From: Helianthus annuus
Lineage: Eukaryota; Streptophyta; Magnoliopsida; Asterales; Asteraceae
Assembly (NCBI RefSeq): GCF_002127325.2
Contig: NC_035448.2
Location: forward strand, 117,021,354-117,085,353
Direction of reading: 5' to 3'
Length of the DNA: 64,000 nucleotides
Both the position numbers and the translations under genes were made by a program. Below are positions 34,223 to 46,012 of this stretch, in pieces. Under the pieces are notes generated by a model. The model did not search any database. It was not told where the DNA came from and worked only from the letters and a program-made list of their open reading frames with translations. The stretch's first letter is position 1. Each line of letters starts with the position of its first letter.

Positions 34223-35971
34223 TGATGTGTGCAAAATGCAACATATAAATTACATCAATTGTGGCATAAAACTAACCCTTTTTAGTACTAATGTTGGAAA
34301 AAGTGTGCTTTTGTCTTCCTTTTGTATTTTCAGGATTAAATGAGCTCAAATGAACAAAAGAAGTAAAAAGACAACTAAATCTAACATAAATACAAGAAAA
34401 GGAATAAACGTGGCATGCCCGACCCCTCGACAGCATCCTCCCAAACAAGAACAAGAAAACAGAAGGCTGAACACGCCCCGTGCTCAATGAGCACGGGGGC
34501 GTGCCCAAGTGTCTGCAGAAAAGACAAAGTTGTAGAAGCTTCTATCACCCACCACGGGGGCGTGCCCAGCGGACATGGGGCCGTGGTCAACTCTAAGATT
34601 CGCAGAATCTAAGGAAATCTTGATAGAACATATACGCTTCTGCATACGGGGTCGTGCCCAGCGGACACAGGGGCGTGGTCAATTAATGCAGACAAACTGC
34701 ATTTAATGAAGAAAGAGAAGAGGGTGGACACGGGGCCGTTCCCAATGGACACGGGGCCGTGTCCGGGCTTCTGTGCAGGATATAAATAGGGGTGGTTGGC
34801 TCACTTGCAAATCATCCCTTGGCACACCACCTCTCTCACACTACACCCACACTCCACCACCACCACAACACCATCATCCACCACCATCACCCATCATCCA
34901 TCATAGAGTGTGTGAGTAGTCTCGGGATCCAAGATTGATAGTAAGAGTTCTTGACAATCAAAGGCCATGTTTGCCTAAGTCTCTTACATCAATTGGTGAA
35001 GACAAGCATTTAGTGTAATACTTTTTATTTTTAATCTTTTCGCACTTTTTATTTGGTTATGTATTAATGACTTTAATAACTAGTTTCTTATGCTGAAGGT
35101 GAATCTTCCTTGTCATTTGTCCGTGGTGTCTTGGCATTATTTTACTGTCTATATAAAATAAAAGATTTTCACCATTCATATCTCCACGGTCTATAGGGAG
35201 ATATGTTGGCTACCTGGTCGGGGGTTAAGGGAATGGTTTGGTAAGAGTCTTGCCATGTTCAGTGTATAGATCCTGCAAGGACCTGGGTCAAATTTAGTAG
35301 GACCTCCTTCAATACCCAATGGCATTGGATGTTGGGGGTCCAAACTCTTTGATCCCCTCATATGTAAGCTACTATTAGAACTTTAACCCGGCTACTTAGG
35401 ACTGTATCCCTGCTGACTCAGACTACTTAGCCGAGGGTAACGTCACCTTCAAAAGAGGGGCCTACCACATTATGCATTAATAACTTAATTAATTATCTTT
35501 CAATAATCCGACCCTTTAGGATTGTATCCTTGCTGACTCAAACTACTGAGTTGAGGGTAACGTCACCTTCAAAAGAGGGGCCTACTACAATAATAAGATA
35601 ATCTCTTAAAAAATGCAAAAGTGCGGAAATAATCAAAGGTTACACTAAAGGCGAGTCGGATCCAAGTGATTCATCTTGTCTATCTGTTTTTATTTTTATT
35701 TTCAGCATTTTAGTTTTTATTTTCTAGTTTAAAACCTTTTTCTAAATTTTAATTTGATTAGATGTTGAGGATAAACCGGTATTAAAAGCTCTTGTGTCCT
35801 TGGACGACCTCGGTATCTTACCAACACTATACTACGCTCACGATGGGTGCACTTGACCATATGTGTGTTTGGTGTTAGTAAATATCGTGTTTTATAAATT
35901 TAAAACTTGACTAAAGTGGTTAAAAAGAGCTAAAAATATACATAAAAATATATCACACCAACTACGCATCA
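34223..35971 (+). mobile_element. Athila 3' LTR, copy 2
   Basis: It matches 4619-6373 with few substitutions and small indels. It has the same U3 repeat cluster (34470-34766), TATA box (34781-34788), CACCAC-rich stretch and two ~69-bp repeats. It arose with the segmental duplication and is not a second Athila insertion. Confidence 0.88.
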
Positions 35972-36028
35972 GTTCCCAAGTGAACTCTGTGTCTCGTTTA
36001 CCTTCCCAGCGAACTTTCACAATGGGAA
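35972..36028 (-). pseudogene. Fragment of element D chromodomain, copy 2
   Basis: Same 57-58 bp as 6374-6431, differing at one visible base (GTGTCTCG for GTGCCTCG). It encodes the VKVRWEGKRG chromodomain core on the minus strand and ends with the target repeat GGGAA of LTR E. Confidence 0.82.
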
Positions 36029-37887
36029 TGTAACAACCCTCAAAAATAGTCTCGATAACAAACCGTAATTAAAACCAGAACCTGCATGCGATGAAACTTG
36101 TATACTCAATCTGGAAAATTTAGCAGGTAAAGAATCTTGGAGTCCGATGAACCAAATCGCATAAAAATAGTCTTATTAGACTCACAATTTAAAACCAAAT
36201 TGATTGGAGTCAAGACCAAGCATACGTGATAAGTATCGGCACGAAAATCGAGGAAAAACGCACAATTGGACGAGAAGGGCGGCCAAGGACACGCGTCACG
36301 ACACTGCGACACGTGTCAGACCTACGTGGGACACGTGGCAACCGAAGCCAGGCCGACCCTCCCCGCGACTCGCGACAGGGGAGGCCGACCCGTACGCGAC
36401 ACGCGGGGGAAACCCAAATTTGGGTATATAAGCAGCAGTGTGGGACTTGAATTCCTGCACCAGTTCGATCGAATTTCGACGAACTTACTCTCTCGTATCT
36501 CCGTTTCTTTACACAAAACCCCTAAAACCCCGAAACTCTGCTCGTTATTAGGGTAATAACTCTAATCACTGGTACGATACTTTATCCGATCGATTGAAAC
36601 TATCCGATGGATGTTTAAGTGCTGCTCAAACTCGGGTTATACTTTGTCATTCGTCGTGAATTCGATGAATGTTTAAGTATCGCACTTTGTCATTCGTTGT
36701 GAGGGTTTTTATATCGTGATTATCGTTAAAGTTGAATTGAGTTAATACACTAATACGAGTTCCCTCGTATCTAGAAATTAGAACTCGTAAGCAGAGAATC
36801 GCTAGAATACTTAATAGCTAAGTAAACTTAGTTGTTAAAGAAACTTAGCAGTTAAGCTAGTTGAGTAGATTAATTAATCTGCTAAATAAGTTAAGTAATC
36901 AACTAAGCAAATTATAAGAGTTAAGATAAATTAATTAGTTAATTAAATTTCATTAAGTTAAGAAAGGTTAATTAAGATTAATTAAGCTAAGCAAGATTAA
37001 TTAAGCTAAGCGAGATTAATTAAGCTAAGCAAGATTAATTAAACAGCTAAGTAAGTTATTTAGTTAAATGGATAAGTAAACTTAATAGTTAAGGGAACTT
37101 AATGGTTAAGTAAACTTAATAGTTAAGGAAACTTAATGGTTAAGGAAACTTAATGATTAAGGAAACTTAATGATTAAGGAAACTTCCTAGCTAAGGAATG
37201 AATCTACCTTACCTATAAATAGGAAGCTTAGGAATTCATTTCCTTTGTTCATTTCTTCTATTCTTCTCTCTATACGTTGGTGTTCTAACCAATAATCACC
37301 AAAGCAATGTTCTGTCTGATCGATTCAGGAACCAACTAACGAATGCCAAAGTGTTGTACTTTGTGAATTTCGGTAAACGGAATCCAAAGTACTATACTTT
37401 GTGAGTTCATTAAATGGATACCAAAGTACTATCTGAATAAGACTATACTTTGTGAAATTCGTTAAGGTTCGAATCTCGTGATCATCGTTAGGTTTGATAT
37501 GGTTTTACACAAATACGTATTCCATTCTGTTAAACTATATGTTTAACCATCAGAATACTCCCAAGTATACGCTTACAATCAAAATGGATGCTTAATCATC
37601 AGAAGATCCAAAATAATAAAGTATATGCTTAATTATTAGAAGGAGTAGAATCAAGAAGCTTGTTGAATCAATACTGCATGCTTATATTGTGAGTCATTCT
37701 CTTTTTACAAAATTTACTTTCAAAATCATGTTTATTTTCAAAGTTATAATTACAGGGATTAAGTCGTGGTTATCTTGAATCACTGGCTAGTGGGGTATTG
37801 TGCACATTACTAATTTTTCTCACAGGGTTAGGCTAATAGGCCCTAACACAGGTTAGGCTAATAAGCCCTAACAGTGATAATCGTCAC
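36029..37887 (+). mobile_element. LTR E, left part, copy 2
   Basis: It matches 6432-8245. One visible difference is a short tandem duplication of the phrase GGTTAGGCTAATA near 37826-37868, present once in copy 1. It is interrupted by element A after GTCAC (37883-37887). A TATATAAG box lies near 36424-36431. Confidence 0.8.
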
Positions 37888-38315
37888 TGTAGGATCGCGA
37901 TCTGACCCGCATGAGTCGTTCAGAGGTGTTCTACTCTGTTTCAGGTGCGGAAAACAAGAAACAAAGCTAGGAAAAGCTGATTCTTCACTTAATCTACTGA
38001 TTGTATTGATATGACAACGATTACAGCTCAACTTCACACCGGCAGTACTTCGGCGTGGAATACAAGGCAATCTTATGTGATTTCGCTCATACACACCTAT
38101 ATATAGTAATGAGATTTCGCTCCAAAGACCACATGTCTCTATGAGCGAAATCAGACATGTTCACATAAGCGAAATCATCCATCTATGACCATATGAGCGA
38201 AATCTGCTTCTTATACACATAAACTCTCCTATTTTCTCGTAAAACGTGCCCTAATCTATACAATGCAATCTAAGACTCGATCCAAGACGAAGTCAACAGA
38301 TGTAGTGCACCAACA
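37888..38315 (-). repeat. Element A 3' LTR
   Basis: It runs from TGTAGGATCGCG to CACCAACA on the plus strand. GAGCGAAATC motifs lie at 38110-38205 and a TATA-like CTATATATAG near 38096-38105. It is followed by the polypurine tract (ACTCCCCC at 38317-38324). Confidence 0.92.
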
Positions 38316-40659
38316 GACTCCCCCTCAGATGTTGACGAGTCGACTATCGAGTCATGACAATGCTGTATCTTCACGTCTTCAGTCTTGATCAGTCTCTGGG
38401 CTTTTCTCTTTCTCTATCTTCATCAACAGACTCCTCTTTAACCATATCTGCTTGAAAATCTTCAGACTCCCCCTCTCGATTTGCTGGCATTTCTTTGTTC
38501 TTCAGCAACATCTGATACAGGATCATTGTCTGGCTTTCACAGGTCCAAGACTGTTTCCTGGCTTTAACTTTCACCACAGAATCGAAACCTGGCTCAAACT
38601 ACAGAGTCTTCAATTTCCAGGATTGAAACTTGGCTCTAGTTCTGTCCACATACTCTTCAGGATCAATCAGCCTGACTTTCTTCAATCAAAATCCTCAGGT
38701 ATTGTAACCTGGCTCTTTATCTTTAGATCCAAAATCGAAACCTGGCTATTCCTGCACATTCTTAACCCAGAAGTAAATTTTCTAAATTTAACAATTTGTA
38801 TGCACCAACACTCTGAAATAATCAGACGACTCCCTCTCATAAACATATTCACCAACAACAACTCTCCCTCAAATATAACTATCTCTATGATGAACCACTT
38901 GTTGATTTTTAAAACACATTTGATGTTCAATACACACTCCCCCTCACAACAATGTCATCATGCTTAGCACTCGGAATTTTGAAAATCAGCTTTCCAACAT
39001 CAGTTGTCGAAAATCTTTTTGACTTTTTCAAAATTTATGCTAAAACACACACAAATTTTTTTTTTAATTTCCTGAAAGAAAGTAACTGACACCACTAGAA
39101 GAATCAAGAAAATGCAGAAATGAAATATTTACAAACAATATTATTTGTGAGATTGCGTAAGAGGATCATATCAGTTTATGAGACATGTCACTAACACCGT
39201 TAAGCTGATTTACATTTTAAGTTCTAAACAATTCACCTAGATTGTCAGTATATTGGTCCACTTAAATTTTCACACAAAGTTCAACTGTTCCGAGATACGA
39301 TGTTAATGTCTTAATTTCTTGAACTTATCCGTGTGTCCCACTACTTGAATATACTCCCGTATCCAGATCCCAATATTCAGTCTTACAGGTGAGTATACCA
39401 CAACTGATATCTGTTCAGGGATTAAATGCGAGGGCCGTGAGAGCTCAGGTCGATACTTCTGTATACGCAAAGAGATGACGGCTTCGACTTTTCGGTGTGT
39501 CCCTTTTAGAGTATCTTTTGATTACAACAGTAGCGACTATCAATTTTATTGTTTCATCAGCATGCTGAGGGCGAAGCTATGTTTCAAGCATTTGCGAAAG
39601 CATTATCCGGGGACTAGGTCAGTACTTCCATACAACAGAAGTCCCGGGATAATACCCCAGATATCACTGAGCATAAAGACCTAGTATCTCAGAATAAGGG
39701 ACCTTTCAAACAAGATTTCAGGGGTTACCTATATATCCAAGAAGTTGTTACCCACTGAACAAGCAAGTTCGAATTTAGGTTTATATCTCGTCACAATTTT
39801 ACTAAATGTGTAAAAACCTACTGACATATCCGTAGTGAGATTGTTTATCACATTTTATCTTTACATATCTTTAGCATGTTGTGACAGTCCACTGATGTAC
39901 TATCATTTCCTCTTTTCACAACAAAACTCATTTATGATTTTATCATGTTTTTGGCTTTTTTCAAATTTTCTAATGTTTTTGGATTTTCTGAAAATTTCTA
40001 CTCCCCCTAAAAAGCAAACACATTTCAAAGGAAATTTGAAAACAACTAGACTCTTGACCCACTAGAAACATGAAATGTAAAACAAACTGTACAAAACTTG
40101 ACAACTGACATCGAATCACATCAAATCGCCATTCACTATGCATAAACAATCAGAACTCCCCCTTTCAACAAACCATTTTCTCATTTAGATCTCAAAACAC
40201 TTAAGTTTGTTTTAATCAAAATGATTTTTCCGGAAAATGGGTTTGTTTTTACCACTTGTAGGTTAGCATTAGATTTGGGGATATGGTTCATCATCTTGTT
40301 TATCAATCACATATGAAGTAAATCAAGTACAACTTAATGTCCCTGATTTACCATTTGCAGTGCAGAAACCTCTGTACCACTTGTAAGTATATCCGAAACA
40401 ATACCACTTGTAAAAACACAAACAATACTAACTGTAGGAATGTTACGTCTACATAACCATTTTTCCACTTGTAGAATTGATCACAAAGATGCCGATTCCT
40501 GCTTCACACTTACCAACCTGGAAGCTCCGGCGTAGTCTTTCAACCTGTAAAATTTAAACTCATTCAAAAATCTTTCAAGCAAACTTTTCAAACACTAGAA
40601 TGATGCCGATTCCTGATCCACAATATAAACTTGGGATCTCCAGCATAGTCCTAAGACTA
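38316..40659 (-). other. Element A conserved noncoding region
   Basis: No coding domain is present. ACTCCCCC boxes lie at 38317, 38466, 38936, 40000 and 40155. A hairpin has arms 39602-39615 and 39640-39653. TACCACTTGTA-like boxes are near 40250, 40348, 40375, 40402 and 40463. Paired hairpin modules lie near 40490-40534 and 40601-40647, next to the gag stop. The open frame at 38452-38967 crosses these landmarks and its copy in B is broken, so I do not treat it as a gene. Confidence 0.72.
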
Positions 40660-43600
40660 TCAAGGGAAACAAACTTTCATCCAAGTCTTCTCAGACTTGA
40701 TGGTTTTCAATTCTTGCGTAGTGGGGTTGTAAGTTGCCTTTTTAGTTGCATAAAAATCTTTAACCCCCTTTGCTTTCCCATTCAACATTTTCCCAAAAAT
40801 TTTCTTAACATTCCCATTGAATGTTTTCTCGACATCGAACTTAGTTTTCTCAGTGTAGAACTGATTCGAGATTTCAACTTTACCAACCTTTTGCTTAACT
40901 TCTTCAAATTTCAGTGATGGAAACTCATCATCATTCACTGAAATTTTCAATTCAACATGTGGCTCTTCTGGCTTTGTGGAACCAGATTCATCGCCGACTT
41001 TCTCATCTGCCTTTTTAACAACCCACACTTGGTTGTCTTTCTCTTTCTTTTTGTAAAAATTCTTTTTTAGAACACTCACCAACCTCATAAGTTGAATTTT
41101 CAAAAATTTTAAATTTTTCGGTTGGTGGTTCAACATCAACAACCTTTTCTTTCAATTTTCTAGAAACTCCCTGTTTTGTTTTGGCAATTTTCTGACAGTT
41201 CCATGCAATGTGACCAGCTTCATTGCATTTGTAACAGGTTCGAGTTTCCTTTGAGTGAAACACTCCAAATCTGTTCCTTCTCTTTTCAGCAAGAAACTCC
41301 TGGTTTGACTGTCTCCAGAATGGTTTCTTCTGTTCATCTTCTGCACTTCCACCTGACACAAATTCTGTTTTTGTTTCAGAATTTTTCATATTTATATGAT
41401 TTTCTGGTGAAATAAAACCTAAACCTTTCTTTTTGTAGCTACGATTTTGGTTAAATTTCTTTTGAAAACCAGAACCAGAATTGTAACCCTTTTTCTTGTT
41501 TAGATGTTGTTGAACTCTTGAAGTGTATTTTTTAGGTTTTCCAGTAAGATTTAAATCTTTTATTTCAGAAATATTAATTTCTGTCATTTTGAAAACCTTT
41601 TTGATCAAGTCGAAACGAACACTTCTTATTCGAAACTCTTTGTCAGAGTATAATTTGTCCGAATCATTTAAAGTGTATGCGACTTCAAATGTTTCATCAT
41701 CCAAATTTGCTTTTGATAACAAAAATTCTTTACTATAAGACCGTTTGACCGACGACTTTTAACTGTTGACTGACGAATTTGACCCTCTAGACTCAGATTT
41801 TGACTCGGACTCCTCATCAGTATCCAACACTTGATCGACCACCTTTTTGATTAACTCAGACTCATGATCAGTGTCAGACGAGGTGAACATGACATCAATG
41901 TTTTCTGGTAGTTCATCAGTTGTGTCGGTTTTTAGCTTTATATTGACTGCTTTTTCAAGTTGCTCCTCGTTTGGTTTTCTAGGAGAATATCCTTCCCAAA
42001 TCGGAGGCGGACACTTATTATAGCTAACAGTCGGTTTCTTACCACTATCTTTCTTTTCCTTCGGCTTCTCATCTTGAAAAGCTTCCATACCTGCAACAGT
42101 TGGGTAAATACGATCAATGAGATAATCAGAACTAGAATAACTTTGTATTAAACGTCTAATTCTCTCATTCTCAATCTTTTCTGTCTCCAACTCTTGCTTC
42201 CACTTAGCACTCTCTTCGATGTAGAAATTTATAGCTTTCTGCTTTGTCATCATGACTCTATTCATCATCGTTAGTGCTTGTTCTCTTTCTGAGTTTGTCT
42301 TTTGAAGACCAGTTACTATTTTGTTCAAGACATCATAGGATTCTTTTACATAGTTGAGGTTGAACAGTAACTGCTCCTTCTTCTTCTCATACTCAGCAAT
42401 TATCTCATTCTTTGCTGCACATTCCTTGCATGCTTCCAAATACTTCGTGCAAGGCTTAACAACTTCAACAATCTTTTCAACTTCGATTGTTTTCACCACT
42501 TCAACCAACTTTTCTTCTTCTTTCACCTTTCTTCTACCTTTACTTGCTCAGTTTCAATCATTTTTTATCATTCACATTCTGAACAACATCTTCAGTTTTC
42601 ATTTGTTGTTGTTCTTTAGCAGCTCTTTTCTCCTTCAGTTTCTCCAAGCGATCTGCAAAGTAGAAATGAAAACTTTCAGGAGAAAGATGAGTTTTAGCAA
42701 TATTGATATGTTTTTCTTCTTCATCATCACTACTGCTATCAACTGGTGACTGATCAAACTGTACAGATTTTTCAGAATCAACATCTGATAGACCAGAATC
42801 TGACGGTGTTTGATCAAATACAACTTCCTTTTCTGAAGTAACATCGTTTTGTACACTCTCATCTGCACTCTGTGAACCTTCATAAGCACTTTCTGAGCTT
42901 TCATCAGATGCAATAGACTGTTCTTCCACACTTTTCACTGTCTCACCAATAGACTTCATCCAGGTGGCAAACATATCTGGCTCTCTGACAATCTTTGCAA
43001 TGAAAGCTTTGAAATCACCCTTTTCATCAACAAACATATCCCAGCTGAAGCCTTCAGGTAGTTGTTCATCATCTTGATCAACTAAACATGCTTTGCTATC
43101 AGGAGATATGTAGTTGCTCTAGTTGAAGTCTACCAAACACGCTTTCTTAGAATCTTCAATCTTTCTACCATGAGCCGTCTGTGAATCTTGTGATTGACCA
43201 ACCTGTTGATAAATGGCTTTCCGGTAGTAGTCATCTTTTCCGAACAGATTCTGAGCACCACTAGCTTCCCTGTTCTTACACTCTCGCTTGAAATGGTCTT
43301 TCTCCCTGCATCGAAAACAAGTAACTTTAGATTTATCAAAACCTAAAGTAGATACATGAGCATCAAGAAAGGCATTTCTCCCGGTAATCATTTTGAACTT
43401 TTCAGCACGTCTAAGAACACTTGCTAGACACCATTTGATATCCATTAATTCCATTTCTTCGGCGTCTATCTGATCGTAATCCTCTTTGGTGAGCATAGGA
43501 TTTCCGATCCGACCAGCAACTAGACCCTCATAAGATAACAACACTGAACCAAGTAGAGCCATGTGGTCTTTAGCAGTGTCTTCTGAAAAACTTTGACCTT

Positions 43601-44582
43601 CTGGAAGATTTAGAGCGATATTGCACTGAATCACGTAACCATTTCCTGTCTTTGTGCTCTGAGACTGAAAGCTTGTATTTGACTCTTTAGGATTGACACT
43701 TGGAAATGATGAGAATCCACTGCTGCTATTGTTTGAACTTTGATCTGCTTTTTCCGTTGAATCTCCAGCACTAAACGCAGTCTGGATTTTCAGACTTCTC
43801 TCAGCTTCTGGAACTGGAATACTACCTTTGTAGTACATTTTCACGTCCTGTTGACCACTCGGACTATTCATCCTAGCTATCTTCTGTTGTTCCAGATCCT
43901 GACTTTCGATCTTTTCAATGAACTGGGAAATCGTTAATCCATCATAAACACCCGTATTCTTCAGAATCATCAAATACGTTCCCTATTCTTTCTGCGGTAA
44001 CGCATCGGCTAGCTTGTCTACCCACTCTTCATGATCTTTTGTAATACTCAACATTGACATTGATCACACTAAGTGGCAGTAGCGTTCAATCAGCTTCTTC
44101 GTATCTTCTCCCGGTAAACTACTGAACAAATCAAATTCTTTCTTTAACAGCGCCTTCTTGCTTTTAATCATATTCTCGCTACCCTCAAATTTGACTTTAA
44201 GTGCATCCCAGATTGATTTTGCAGTTTTGTCATGCTGAAGCAATATGAAGATGTCTTCTTTTATAGCTTGCTGAAGCAGACTTATCATCATTTTCTCAGC
44301 TTTGTACATAACCCGTTCTTGATCCGTGAACTCAGATAACTCTATTAAAACCTGTAAATCTGTTCGAGGCAACACATATTTCTTCAGTATACATTCCCAC
44401 GACCTAAGATGGTTTGCCTGGACCCAGTTCTCGAATCTGTCTTTCCACCCGTAGTATTCTTCGATACTCATCAATTTCGGGGGCTTTTGGGTGGTTCCCG
44501 TCTCGTTTTCTAAACTCATGGCTTGAACAAAAGCATCTGGACCAGACGGTGTTGCAAACGCGTTATAGAACTCGGTATCCAT
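40660..44582 (-). pseudogene. Element A gag-like ORF (~1,300 codons, broken)
   Basis: The start is ATG at 44580-44582 (MDTEFYNAFATPS). In order it has: a UBN2-like Gag domain (YYGWKDRFENW ... LLQHDKTAKSIWDALK); a degenerate CCHC knuckle (VTCFRCREKDHFKREC, near 43275-43330); Ser/Asp-rich acidic stretches; a cysteine cluster (CTKYLEACKEC, one Cys changed to Tyr against B) with a coiled-coil-like segment; a second CCHC knuckle (TRTCYKCNEAGHIAWNC, near 41195-41245); and the end KTWMKVCFP. Breaks are TGA 44064-44066, TAG 43983-43985, TAG 43119-43121, a frame change near 42540, TAA 41759-41761 and a frame change near 41050. Four of these stops fit C-to-T changes on one or other strand. Confidence 0.8.
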
Positions 44583-45060
44583 GATGACTTAGCATGTTTT
44601 TCAAAATCAGTGACAAATAAGCGAAATCAGAGGTTTGTGCACAAAGAGCGAAATCCCAGAAGTCCTTAAAAGCGAAATCAGATGATCATATGAGCGAAAC
44701 CTGATGTTCCAAAAAGCGAAATCCCTCAACTTTGTGACACAAGAGCGAAATTAGGGTTTTGTAGGTTCACAAAAGCGAAATCAGGGTTCTTGATTGTTCA
44801 CAAAAGCGAAATCAGGTGTTCAAATGAGCGAAATTACACAATGTCTGTATGAGCGAAATCAAGTCCGAAGGTAAATTGGTCCATTTTTAGTCCGAATTTC
44901 AGTGTCAAACTTTCAGGGATTTGTCTATGTCCAATTGTCTATGATCTGTGAAATTTTGAGCAAATTTTGACCGGTAAACTTTCTGAAATGATGAAAGAAG
45001 GTGTAGAAGAAAGAAATCTTGATGAATTCCAGCTAATCTCTGCAGAACTCCTCCTCCTGA
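44583..45060 (-). repeat. Element A leader with clustered (A/G)AGCGAAATC motifs
   Basis: Ten copies of AAGCGAAATC / GAGCGAAATC lie at 44618-44860 at 20-30 bp spacing, almost all in one orientation. The same word recurs in the A LTR upstream of the TATA box. The rest of the leader (44870-45060) aligns with that of B. Confidence 0.88.
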
Positions 45061-45503
45061 GCTCTGATACCAATTGTAGGATCGCGATCTGACCCGAATG
45101 AGTCGTTCAGAGGTGTTCTACTCTGTTTCAGGTGCGGAAAACAAGAAACAAAGCTAGGAAAAGTTGATTCTTCACTTAATCTACTGATTGTATTGATATG
45201 ACAACGATTACAGCTCAATCTTCACACCGGCAGTACTTCAGCATGGAATACAAGGCAATCTTATGTGATTTCGCTCATACACACCTATATATAGTAATGA
45301 GATTTCGCTCCAAAGACCACATGTCTCTATGAGCGAAATCAGACATGTTCACATAAGCGAAATCATCCATCTATGACCATATGAGCGAAATCTGCTTCTT
45401 ATACACATACACTCTCCTATTTTCTCGTAAAACGTGCCCTAATCTATACAATGCAATCTAAGACTCGATCCAAGACGAAGTCGACAGATGTAGTGCACCA
45501 ACA
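45061..45503 (-). repeat. Element A primer-binding site and 5' LTR
   Basis: GCTCTGATACCA on the plus strand (45061-45072) is the initiator-tRNA-Met site. The LTR spans 45075-45503 with GAGCGAAATC motifs at 45300-45390 and CTATATATAG near 45284-45293. The target repeat GTCAC follows. Confidence 0.92.
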
Positions 45504-45508
45504 GTCAC

Positions 45509-46012
45509 TACTTGGGGAAGGACCCAATAGTGGCATGACCATCGTCACCAAGAGGTGACACCGGCGCCAGATAAAAATAAGATACTGCCATTGTAATCGC
45601 TCTTATGCTGTAATTTATAACTAAGGGTCATTTTATAAAACCTGAATGAACTCACTCAGTATTTCCTACTGAAAAAATCTTTTTAAAATGCGTTTCAGGT
45701 AATTCCAGTAGATCAGGATAAGAGATGGATACGGCACCGCTTACAGAAATGGCTCATTTTATTAATTAAATTAAATTAAGAATTTTCATTTTATGTAATC
45801 AAGTTTATCCCACATTAAAAGCTACCTTTATAAAAGTTGGGTTATATCCCATCTATTTAATAAATAAAATCCGGTGTTTCTAAACTCTGATATTTTTCCT
45901 AACTCACTGTCCTGATGAAATTTCCACTGCAATGTTTTTAAAATAATCACCGGTACCACTTGGCTGCTCGCGGCGCTCGATCCCATCCAGGGTGGGGTCG
46001 GGGGTCGTGAAA
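45509..46012 (+). mobile_element. LTR E, right part
   Basis: This is the continuation of 36029-37887 beyond element A. It ends GGGGTCGTGAAA, close to the GTGACA end of related gypsy LTRs, with the terminal CA apparently changed to AA. The target repeat GGGAA follows (46013-46017). No internal region is attached, so E is a solo LTR of ~2.4 kb. Confidence 0.75.

Larger units (their letters stand above)
27088..38820. repeat. Tandem segmental duplication, copy 2
   Basis: This is the same series as 3068-9179: Athila tail, Athila LTR, D chromodomain piece, left part of E, and 3' part of A. It is enlarged by element C and lacks ~674 bp of Athila tail. It continues past 38820 into the complete element A, showing that copy 1 is the truncated one. 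Confidence 0.88.
37888..45503 (-). mobile_element. Element A: complete gag-only LTR retrotransposon
   Basis: This 7.6-kb element has LTRs at 37888-38315 and 45075-45503 (428-429 bp) and target duplication GTCAC (37883-37887 and 45504-45508). In element direction the order is 5' LTR, iMet primer site, repeat-rich leader, ~3.9-kb gag-like ORF, ~2.3-kb noncoding region, polypurine tract and 3' LTR. I find no protease, integrase or reverse transcriptase motif. Its gag carries several nonsense and frame changes. A, B, C and F form one family group by gag content, LTR start (TGTTGGTGCA-like) and noncoding landmarks. Confidence 0.92.

Noticed and set aside
34223..35971. A second, independent Athila insertion
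   Set aside because: The flanks on both sides equal those of copy 1, so it came with the tandem duplication.
38452..38967. 171-codon open frame in element A
   Set aside because: It crosses the conserved noncoding landmarks; its counterpart in B (8811-9544) is rearranged, and no domain is seen.
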